Assembly (NCBI GenBank): GCA_001821455.1
Contig: MHLY01000006.1
Coordinates: 30,628-35,731, forward strand
Direction of reading: 5' to 3'
Source of the DNA: Candidatus Nealsonbacteria bacterium RBG_13_42_11
GTDB lineage: Bacteria > Patescibacteriota > Minisyncoccia > Minisyncoccales > RBG-13-42-11
DNA: 5,104 nt
The translations under genes were made by a program, and so were the position numbers. Within the stretch, counting starts at the first letter, position 1. Each line of letters opens with the position of its first letter. The notes beneath the pieces are model-generated. The model had not been told where the DNA came from, did not search any database, and was given only the letters and a program-made list of their open reading frames with translations. Of the stretch, positions 1-5,104 are shown in pieces.

Positions 1-1
1 T

Positions 2-1183
2 AAAAAAGAACAGGGAATTGATTTATCAAAAGATTCTCTGGCTTTGCAGAGATTAAAAGAAGCGGCTGAAAAAGCAAAAATAGAATTGTCATCCGCTTTG
101 GAAACGGAAATTAATCTTCCTTTCATCACTTCCGACGCGTCAGGACCCAAACACCTGCTTTACAAATTAAGCCGCGCCCAGTTCGAAAATCTAAGCCGGG
201 ATTTGATCGAAAGGTCAATAGAAAGAACGAGAAAAACATTGGAAGAAGCGAAATTAGCAAAATCAGAAATTGAAGAAATCGTTTTAGTCGGCGGAACAAC
301 TTTGATTCCGGCGGTCAGGGAACAAGTTAAAAACTTTTTTGGAAAAGAAACCAATAAAACCATAAATCCTGAAGAAGTTGTGGCAATCGGAGCGGCCATC
401 CAGGCGGAAATTCTAAGAGCCAAAACCGAAGGCCGGGCGCCCGAAGGCGACATTAAAAGCGTTCTGCTTTTGGATGTTTTGCCTCTTTCTTTAGGAATTG
501 AAACCTTGGGCAGCGTGAATACCACCATGGTTTCGAAAAACACCACCATCCCTACTGCCAAAACCCAGATATTTTCAACAGCGGCTGACAATCAGACTTC
601 CGTTGAAATTAATGTTTTACAGGGAGAAAGGCCCATGGCAAACGACAACCGTTCAATCGGCAGGTTTATTTTAGACGGCGTTCCGCCTTCACCCAGAGGC
701 CTACCTCAGATTGAAGTCAGTTTTGACGTTGATGCCAACGGCATTTTAACCGTTACTGCCAAAGATAAAGCCACCGGCAAAACCCAGTCCATCAGGCTTG
801 AGGGCTCTATAGGTCTTTCCAAAGAGGAAATAGAAAAAATGAAAAAAGAAGCGGAAGTCCACGCCGAAGACGATAAGAAAAAAAGAGAATTAATTGAGGC
901 GAAAAACCTGGCTGATAATCTGGTTTACACTACTGAAAAAACCTTGAGAGAAGCCGGGGATAAAATTTCCGGCGATACCAAAAAAGAAATAGAGGAAAAA
1001 GCGGAAGCGTTGAAGAAAGTCAAAGACAGTGATAATATAGATGACATTAAACAAAAAACCGCTGATTTATCCCAGACAATTCAGAAAATCGGAGCCGAAA
1101 TGTATAAACAAAACCAAGAACAGAAGCCGCCGGAAGGCAAAGGGCCGGAAACCGAAGAAGGAAAATATAAAGAAAAACAATAA
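2..1183 (+). CDS. dnaK: Molecular chaperone DnaK (Hsp70), C-terminal 393 codons; 5' end outside window
   Basis: Cytosolic ATP-dependent chaperone that binds unfolded segments in partnership with DnaJ and GrpE. The first full codon is at base 2, and the reading matches the E. coli DnaK segment starting 'KKDQGIDL', so about 245 N-terminal residues are missing. Visible parts are the end of the ATPase domain (to about 448), the interdomain linker VLLLDVLPLSLG (461-496), the beta substrate-binding domain (to about 815, with the 'PRGLPQIEV' and 'DANGILTVTA' motifs), and the helical lid with a hydrophilic tail. Three points are odd. The phosphate/adenosine motif reads LVGGTTLIP, with Leu at 302-304 where Hsp70s carry Arg. 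About nine extra residues precede the linker (416-448). The tail ends in a Lys/Glu-rich stretch without the usual 'DAEFEEV' motif. The TAA stop overlaps the dnaJ start. Family assignment is certain; the functional effect of the oddities is inference. Confidence 0.98.
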   Translation, partial: KKEQGIDLSKDSLALQRLKEAAEKAKIELSSALETEINLPFITSDASGPKHLLYKLSRAQFENLSRDLIERSIERTRKTLEEAKLAKSEIEEIVLVGGTTLIPAVREQVKNFFGKETNKTINPEEVVAIGAAIQAEILRAKTEGRAPEGDIKSVLLLDVLPLSLGIETLGSVNTTMVSKNTTIPTAKTQIFSTAADNQTSVEINVLQGERPMANDNRSIGRFILDGVPPSPRGLPQIEVSFDVDANGILTVTAKDKATGKTQSIRLEGSIGLSKEEIEKMKKEAEVHAEDDKKKRELIEAKNLADNLVYTTEKTLREAGDKISGDTKKEIEEKAEALKKVKDSDNIDDIKQKTADLSQTIQKIGAEMYKQNQEQKPPEGKGPETEEGKYKEKQ

Positions 1184-2286
1184 TGAGCAAGGATTATTAT
1201 CAAATTTTAGGAGTTCCCCGCGAGGCCTCTTCAGACGACATTAAAAAGGCGTATTATAAATTGGCTCATAAGCATCATCCGGACAAAGGCGGAGACGAAG
1301 GAAAATTCAAGGAAATAAACGAGGCCTATAAGATTCTCTCGGATAAGGAAAAAAGAAGCCAATACGACAGATTCGGCAGTGTTTTTGAAGGGGGAGCTGC
1401 CGGAGGTCCGGGTTTTGAACCGGGTTTTGATTTTAGTTCTTTCTGGGGCAAACAAGGAGGAGAGAATTTTGACTTTGATTTCGGATTTGGAGGTTTAGGA
1501 GAAATGATTGAAGAAATGTTCGGATTCGGCGCGCCGCAAAAAACAAAAGACATTAAAAAAGGAAAAAATATTGAGGTTGATCTGGAAATTTCGCTGGAAG
1601 ATACTCTAAGAAGCAAAGAAAAAGAAATAATAATAGAAAAGTTTATTAATTGTTCCCGCTGCCAGGGGAGAGGAGCGGAACCCGGAACAAAAGTTAAAGA
1701 ATGTTTTTCGTGCCGCGGCACCGGCCAGGTGCAGGAAGTAAGAAGAATGCCTTTCGGTTCTTTTACGAGAGTGGTTGTTTGCCCTGAATGCAACGGCGAA
1801 GGACTGAAGCCCGAAAAGCTCTGTAATGTCTGCAAAGGCGAGGGGAGAATTAAAAGCGAAGAAAAAATTAAAATTTTCATGCCGGCCGGCGTTGATACTA
1901 ATCAGGTAATCAAAATGGAAGGCCGGGGCGAAGTGGGAAAACGGGGTGGCAAGCCGGGAGATTTATATGTTAAGATATTCGTGAGGCGCCATCATATTTT
2001 TGAAAGAAAGGGAGATGATTTGTACGCCAAAAAAGAAATTTCCTTTTCCCAGGCGAGTTTGGGAGACGAAATTGAAGCGCCGACGCTGGAAGGAAATAAA
2101 ATTTTATTGCAAGTGCCCGCAGGCACGGAATCGGGAAAAGTTTTGCGGATTTCGGGAAAAGGCATCCCTCATTTTTCAGGATACGGCCGGGGAAACATTT
2201 ATTTTACTTTGATAATAAAAACTCCGAAAAAATTAACAAAAAAACAAAAAGAATTGCTGGAACAGTTAAAAACAGAAGGTATTTAA
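1183..2286 (+). CDS. dnaJ: Chaperone protein DnaJ (type I Hsp40)
   Basis: Co-chaperone that delivers clients to DnaK and stimulates its ATPase through the J domain. The 367 residues have the complete type I layout. The J domain is at about 4-65, with the HPD motif at 32-34. A Gly/Phe-rich region runs from about 65 to 117. The zinc-finger domain has four intact CxxCxGxG repeats starting at C157, C174, C200 and C214. The C-terminal substrate-binding and dimerisation domains include 'PAGVDTNQ' (about 234-241) and 'GDLYVKIFV' (259-267). Length is close to E. coli DnaJ (376). The loop after HPD is about four residues shorter than in E. coli and reads KGGDEGK. The ATG overlaps the dnaK TAA stop (TAATG). 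The nearest purine-rich AAGGA (1158-1162) is 20 bases away, so translational coupling to dnaK is likely. tRNA-Lys follows after 9 bases. Confidence 0.98.
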   Translation: MSKDYYQILGVPREASSDDIKKAYYKLAHKHHPDKGGDEGKFKEINEAYKILSDKEKRSQYDRFGSVFEGGAAGGPGFEPGFDFSSFWGKQGGENFDFDFGFGGLGEMIEEMFGFGAPQKTKDIKKGKNIEVDLEISLEDTLRSKEKEIIIEKFINCSRCQGRGAEPGTKVKECFSCRGTGQVQEVRRMPFGSFTRVVVCPECNGEGLKPEKLCNVCKGEGRIKSEEKIKIFMPAGVDTNQVIKMEGRGEVGKRGGKPGDLYVKIFVRRHHIFERKGDDLYAKKEISFSQASLGDEIEAPTLEGNKILLQVPAGTESGKVLRISGKGIPHFSGYGRGNIYFTLIIKTPKKLTKKQKELLEQLKTEGI

Positions 2287-2295
2287 TAATTTTCT

Positions 2296-2371
2296 GCCCC
2301 TGTAGCTCAACTGGTAGAGCAGTAGCCTTTTAAGCTATTGGTTCCGCGTTCGAGTCGCGGTGGGGGCACCA
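2296..2371 (+). tRNA. tRNA-Lys (anticodon UUU), CCA encoded
   Basis: A 76-base cloverleaf can be folded by hand. The 7-bp acceptor stem is GCCCCTG with TGGGGGC, with G-U/U-G wobbles at its inner end. The D stem is GCTC/GAGC. The anticodon stem is 2322-2326 with 2334-2338, and its loop CTTTTAA places anticodon TTT at 2329-2331. The variable loop is 5 bases. The T stem CCGCG/CGCGG is perfect around loop TTCGAGT. Discriminator A is followed by a genomically encoded CCA, so CCA addition is not strictly needed. It lies 9 bases after dnaJ and 51 bases before fabD with no clear promoter or terminator, so it is probably excised from a dnaK-dnaJ-tRNA-fabD transcript. Confidence 0.97.
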
Positions 2372-2410
2372 GTAAGAAAAAGTTTTTAAGCACGTTGAAA
2401 ATATAGATAA

Positions 2411-2417
2411 AAGGAGG
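2411..2417 (+). promoter_or_regulatory. Strong Shine-Dalgarno sequence for fabD
   Basis: AAGGAGG lies five bases before the ATG at 2423, an optimal match and spacing to the 16S anti-SD. An in-frame TAA at 2408-2410 excludes any upstream start, so this site fixes the start. It is the only convincing Shine-Dalgarno sequence among the starts visible in the window. Confidence 0.9.
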
Positions 2418-2422
2418 ATCAA

Positions 2423-3388
2423 ATGCGAAGAAAAGGCAATAGAAAAAGCGCCATTATGTTTCCCGGACAGGGAGTTCAGGAATTGGGCATGGGGAAAAAT
2501 ATTCCTGATGAAATTATGTCAGAGCTGATTTCTCAGGTGAAAGAAGTCCTGGGAGGAACTATAGCTCAAAATGTTTCAACCTGGATTTCAGCAAGAACAG
2601 AGGAAATTTCACCGGAAGAACAAAAAAGGATGAACACTGAACTTACCTTGACGCAAAACGCTCAATTATCCATTTTTGTAGTTTCTTACGGCGCGTGGCT
2701 CGTACTTTCCGGCGCCGAAGATTTTCAGATGCCGAATTTTATGCTGGGTCATTCTTTGGGAGAATGGACAGCCGTTTGCGCCAGCGGCGCCATGCACTTC
2801 AAAGACGGGTTAAAAGGCGTATTTTACCGAGGAGGATTAATGCACATGGCTACCATTCTTAGGAAAGGTAGTATGGCCGCAATAACCGGTGATATAAAAC
2901 TAAAAACGCTGGAAAAATGTCTGAAAGGAACCGATTTGGAAATAGCCAATTATAATTCTCCAAAACAGGTAGTGATTTCCGGCGGAAGAAAATACCTGGA
3001 GTCGGAGGAACTGAGTTTAAAACTGAGAAAAGCCGGTTTTCGGATGAAACTGCTCAATGTGGCAGGCGCTTTCCATAATCCAAAATATATGGGTTCGGTT
3101 AAGCCGGGATTGGAAACTCTCTTAAGAGAGTTCAGCATTGCCGTGAAAGAGCCCATAATTCCAGTTGTCTTCAATTTTACCGGCGCTCCAGAGACGGATC
3201 CTAAAAGAATAAAATCGTTTTTAGTAGAACAGCCGATAAATACTGTGCGATGGATGGAAAGTATAGGTTTTCTGGCAAAAGAACGAATAGTAAAGTCAGC
3301 TATTCATGAAATCGGACCCGGCAAGGTCTTAACCGGATTGCTTGATAACTTTCCGGAATTCGCCAAGTTTGAGAAGGTGCCAAAATAA
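2423..3388 (+). CDS. fabD: FabD-like malonyl-CoA:ACP transacylase
   Basis: Predicted cytosolic acyltransferase that moves malonyl from CoA to acyl carrier protein, the entry step for fatty-acid or polyketide chain extension. The 321 residues carry the family's key motifs: FPGQG (13-17), the nucleophile elbow GHSLGEW (109-115, Ser111), Arg136 in 'YRGGLM' at the position that binds the malonyl carboxylate, 'ANYNSPKQVVISG' (175-187), catalytic His218 in 'GAFHNP', and 'EIGPGKVLTGL' (296-306). The catalytic Ser/His pair and the Arg are intact, which favours malonyl specificity over other acyl groups. It is slightly longer than E. coli FabD (about 309), mainly because of a basic N-terminal stretch (MRRKGNRK) before the first strand and a longer segment at about 50-75. 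No other fatty-acid gene is visible. It follows tRNA-Lys and ends 25 bases before a terminator. The family call is firm; the pathway is unknown. Confidence 0.93.
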   Translation: MRRKGNRKSAIMFPGQGVQELGMGKNIPDEIMSELISQVKEVLGGTIAQNVSTWISARTEEISPEEQKRMNTELTLTQNAQLSIFVVSYGAWLVLSGAEDFQMPNFMLGHSLGEWTAVCASGAMHFKDGLKGVFYRGGLMHMATILRKGSMAAITGDIKLKTLEKCLKGTDLEIANYNSPKQVVISGGRKYLESEELSLKLRKAGFRMKLLNVAGAFHNPKYMGSVKPGLETLLREFSIAVKEPIIPVVFNFTGAPETDPKRIKSFLVEQPINTVRWMESIGFLAKERIVKSAIHEIGPGKVLTGLLDNFPEFAKFEKVPK

Positions 3389-3413
3389 ACCAAGGCAATT
3401 TCTTGAATTATTT

Positions 3414-3449
3414 CCCAGCCATCGTCTTGATGCGCTGGGCTTTTTTTTT
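3414..3449 (+). terminator. Rho-independent terminator after fabD
   Basis: The stem CCCAGC (3414-3419) pairs with GCTGGG (3434-3439). It is extended by CATC (3420-3423) with GATG (3429-3432), leaving one bulged C at 3433 and a five-base loop. One C and then nine T residues (3441-3449) follow, with a further T run after a G. On the opposite strand the hairpin is not followed by a T tract, so it acts on the + strand only. It probably ends the dnaK-dnaJ-tRNA-fabD transcript. Confidence 0.92.
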
Positions 3450-3460
3450 GTTTTTGTTTA

Positions 3461-3469
3461 TGATATAAT
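3461..3469 (+). promoter_or_regulatory. Extended -10 promoter for the S41 protease gene
   Basis: TGATATAAT is a perfect extended -10 (TGn plus consensus TATAAT at 3464-3469). The 17-bp-spaced -35 position (3441-3446) is only the T tract of the preceding terminator, a poor -35, which the extended -10 could offset. Initiation would be expected at or within a base or two of 3476, the A of the protease ATG, implying a leaderless mRNA. Confidence 0.8.
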
Positions 3470-3475
3470 AGTTCT

Positions 3476-4660
3476 ATGATTTTCAAACTGAAACGAAGTA
3501 TCGTTCTGTTTTTTTTGGTCATAGTGATTATCGCCGCTTTTGGCCTGGGCGTTTGGTTTGGAGAAACCCGGAAAGTTTGCGAGGTTTGCCCTCCTCAAGA
3601 CGTTAATTTTTCTCTTTTTTGGGAGGCCTGGAAAGTGATTCAGGAAAAATTCGTTGATAAAACAAAAATTAACGTTCAAAATATGATTTATGGAGCGATA
3701 TCAGGCATGGTCAAGTCATTGGAGGACCCTTACACCGTCTTTTTAAACCCGGAAGACAACAAAAGATTTATCGAGGACGTTAAAGGCACTTTTGAAGGCG
3801 TAGGAATGGAAGTTGATGTCAGAAACGGCCAACTTCAGGTAGTAGCGCCCTTGGAGGGAACGCCGGCTCAGGCAGCCGGTTTATTGCCGGGAGATAAAAT
3901 TGTAGAAATAAACGGCACATCAACCGCCAATATGACAATAGAAGAAGCGGTTAATCTGATACGCGGGCCGAGAGGCACCGAAGTTTCTCTTACTGTTTTC
4001 CGCGACGGCTGGAATGAAACAAAAGAAATTAAAATTATAAGAGCGACAATTGAAGTGCCTTCTTTGAAACTGGACATCAGAGAAGATAACATTGCTCACT
4101 TAAAACTTTATCAGTTTTCAGAAAAAGCGGATTTTGATTTTATTGACGCGGCCATTAAAATTTTAAACAGCGATGCTGACAGGATAATTTTAGATTTGAG
4201 AAATAATCCCGGCGGCTATTTGGAAGTGGCTCAGGACATAGCCGGTTGGTTTCTGGAAAGAGAACAAATTGTTACCATTGAGGATTTCGGCGAGGGTAAA
4301 GAACAGGAGTTTTACAAAGCCCGGGGCAGTTCCCAGTTATTGTCTTATCCCATAGTTGTTTTAATAAATAAAGGTTCGGCTTCCGGCGCTGAAATTTTAG
4401 CCGGCGCGCTCAGAGATAACCGGGAAATAAAACTAATTGGAGAAACTTCCTTCGGAAAGGGTTCGGTTCAGGAATTAGCGAAATTAAAAGACGATTCCTC
4501 GTTAAAAATAACAGTTGCCAAATGGCTTACTCCGAAAGGTGATTTTATTTCAGGAGAAGGGTTGGAACCGGACATCAAAGTGGAAATGACCGAAGACGAC
4601 TACAAAGAAAATAAAGACCCTCAATTGGAAAAGGCAATTGAAATAATTAAAGGATTGTAA
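3476..4660 (+). CDS. S41 family C-terminal processing peptidase (CtpA/Prc type), membrane-anchored
   Basis: Serine protease that trims or degrades proteins from their C-terminal ends outside the cytoplasmic membrane. The 394 residues contain a short basic N-terminus (K4, K6, R7), one hydrophobic segment (about 8-28) acting as signal anchor, an N-terminal helical region starting at 'FSLFWEAW', a PDZ domain (about 103-185, with 'PAQAAGLLPGDKIVEING'), and the S41 catalytic core. 'LDLRNNPGG' is at 239-247. The nucleophile is Ser303 in 'KGSASGAE', the general base Lys328 in 'FGKGSVQ', and Gln332. The Ser-Lys spacing of 25 matches E. coli Prc (452/477). 'LTPKG...GLEPDI' follows near 351-367. A CxxC pair (C35, C38) sits just outside the membrane segment and is not a lipobox. 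In-frame TGA at 3461-3463 excludes an upstream start. No Shine-Dalgarno precedes the ATG. Substrate cannot be told from sequence. Confidence 0.96.
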   Translation: MIFKLKRSIVLFFLVIVIIAAFGLGVWFGETRKVCEVCPPQDVNFSLFWEAWKVIQEKFVDKTKINVQNMIYGAISGMVKSLEDPYTVFLNPEDNKRFIEDVKGTFEGVGMEVDVRNGQLQVVAPLEGTPAQAAGLLPGDKIVEINGTSTANMTIEEAVNLIRGPRGTEVSLTVFRDGWNETKEIKIIRATIEVPSLKLDIREDNIAHLKLYQFSEKADFDFIDAAIKILNSDADRIILDLRNNPGGYLEVAQDIAGWFLEREQIVTIEDFGEGKEQEFYKARGSSQLLSYPIVVLINKGSASGAEILAGALRDNREIKLIGETSFGKGSVQELAKLKDDSSLKITVAKWLTPKGDFISGEGLEPDIKVEMTEDDYKENKDPQLEKAIEIIKGL

Positions 4661-4683
4661 TATTATTTAGGATGTAATATATT
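4655..4683 (+). promoter_or_regulatory. Predicted promoter for rplI, overlapping the protease stop codon
   Basis: TTGTAA (4655-4660, 4 of 6 to the -35 consensus, including the protease TAA stop) and TATATT (4678-4683, 5 of 6 to the -10) are separated by exactly 17 bases. The -10 ends six bases before the rplI ATG, so transcription would start at or next to the A of ATG. The region is very AT-rich, so chance matches are easier here. Read-through from the protease gene is also possible, since no terminator lies between them. Confidence 0.6.
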
Positions 4684-4689
4684 ATTAAT

Positions 4690-5104
4690 ATGCGGGTTAT
4701 TCTTCTAAAAGATATTGAAAAATTAGGGAAAAAATTTGACGTCAAAGAAGTTAAAGATGGCTATGCCAGGAATTTTTTAATTCCCAAAGGACTGGTGCAA
4801 GAAGCGACTAAGGAGGCGTTGATTTGGCTGGAAACCCAAAAAGAAATTCAGGAGAAAAAAGCGGAAGAAGGTTTAAAAAAATTCCAGGAGACGGCTTCGA
4901 CTCTTGATGACCGCGAAGTCATTATTTCCGTAAAGGTGGGCGATGACGACCAGCTTTTTGAATCAATAAACGCCCAAAAGATTTCTGACAAATTAAAAGA
5001 GGCGGGTTTTGAGGTTAAGAAGACCCAGATTGAATTAGCCGAGCCGATTAAAGAGTTGGGTGAGTTTCCCGTAAAAATAAAATTCGAACACAATTTAGAG
5101 GCGG
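4690..5104 (+). CDS. rplI: 50S ribosomal protein L9 (bL9), partial; 3' end outside window
   Basis: Component of the large ribosomal subunit that binds 23S rRNA near the L1 stalk through its N-terminal domain and extends a long helix outward. The first 138 codons are present with no stop, so only about ten residues should be missing relative to the usual size of about 148. The N-terminal domain begins MRVILLKDIEKLG and contains the diagnostic 'GYARNFLIPKG' (27-37). A charged connecting helix (about 40-75) and the C-terminal domain ('VIISVKVGDDDQLFESI') follow. Position 16 is Phe where the family usually has Gly ('GKKF' instead of 'GKKG'). In-frame TAA at 4675-4677 fixes the start, and no Shine-Dalgarno lies at usable distance (AGGA at 4669-4672 is 17 bases away). 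It follows the protease by 29 bases rather than sitting in the common rpsF-ssb-rpsR-rplI cluster, at least on its upstream side. Confidence 0.96.
   Translation, partial: MRVILLKDIEKLGKKFDVKEVKDGYARNFLIPKGLVQEATKEALIWLETQKEIQEKKAEEGLKKFQETASTLDDREVIISVKVGDDDQLFESINAQKISDKLKEAGFEVKKTQIELAEPIKELGEFPVKIKFEHNLEA

Noticed and set aside
1041..1244. Alternative + frame spanning the dnaK-dnaJ junction (67 codons)
   Set aside because: It is out of frame with both chaperones, and its product is a run of Lys, Arg and Asn with no family resemblance. The dnaK and dnaJ readings explain every base.
1326..1880. A long open frame on the minus strand opposite dnaJ (184 codons), and a similar one at 160-591 opposite dnaK
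   Set aside because: Both lie fully opposite well-conserved coding sequence. Their translations are low-complexity (Ser/Pro- or Lys/Phe-rich) with no recognisable domain, as expected for shadows of Lys/Glu-rich genes.
2208..2216. TTTGATAAT in the end of dnaJ as a promoter for the tRNA
   Set aside because: The -10-like GATAAT has no matching -35 at the right distance (GC-rich sequence there) and sits about 80 bases before the tRNA inside coding sequence.
2376..2390. GAAAAAGTTTTTAAG after the tRNA as a terminator
   Set aside because: The A and T runs are nearly adjacent, leaving no room for a loop. There is no GC-rich stem and no clean T tract.
2402..2407. TATAGA as a -10 for a separate fabD promoter
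   Set aside because: No -35-like hexamer lies 16-18 bases upstream and there is no TGn extension. The implied start (about 2413) would fall inside the Shine-Dalgarno that the gene clearly uses.
4658..4690. Repeated TAATATTA-like inverted repeats between the protease gene and rplI
   Set aside because: The stretch is almost pure A and T, so self-complementary words arise by chance. The promoter reading explains it better than an operator or hairpin.
2..5104. Recoded UGA (genetic code 25) as in Gracilibacteria/Absconditabacteria
   Set aside because: No in-frame TGA occurs in any of the five genes, all visible stops are TAA, and conserved glycines use GGN codons.

Overview
The window looks like chromosomal DNA from a candidate phyla radiation (Patescibacteria) bacterium, most likely a parcubacterial lineage. 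This is an inference from the style of the proteins: lysine- and glutamate-rich, a DnaJ with a short 'HPDKGGD' loop, and an S41 peptidase whose ectodomain begins 'FSLFWEAW'. It also fits the small spacers and a moderate G+C content estimated by eye. All four visible stop codons are TAA and glycines use GGN, so nothing suggests the UGA-recoding code of Gracilibacteria/Absconditabacteria. No mobile element, CRISPR array or phage gene is visible, and every recognisable gene is on the + strand.

Layout, left to right: the last 393 codons of dnaK (Hsp70), which began upstream; dnaJ (Hsp40), whose ATG overlaps the dnaK stop by one base; a complete tRNA-Lys(UUU) with encoded CCA, only 9 bases after dnaJ; a FabD-type malonyl-CoA:ACP transacylase gene behind a strong Shine-Dalgarno sequence; a strong intrinsic terminator; a membrane-anchored S41 (C-terminal processing) protease with its own promoter; and the first 138 codons of rplI (ribosomal protein bL9), which runs off the right edge. 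No gene-free stretch exceeds 100 bases.

Functionally, dnaK and dnaJ form a chaperone pair. The tRNA and fabD have no visible terminator or convincing promoter of their own, so they are probably read from the same transcript and end at the hairpin at 3414-3449. The protease and rplI form a second transcription region. Each has a -10 hexamer exactly six bases before its ATG, no Shine-Dalgarno sequence, and an in-frame stop just upstream that fixes the start. Both messages are therefore predicted to be leaderless or nearly so, whereas fabD has a textbook Shine-Dalgarno and dnaJ probably relies on stop/start coupling.

I see no clearly new multi-gene system. The points most worth a second look are the paired leaderless start geometry, the isolated fabD in a probable CPR genome, and unusual features of DnaK: leucine in place of the adenine-pocket arginine, a roughly nine-residue insertion before the interdomain linker, and an atypical C-terminal tail.
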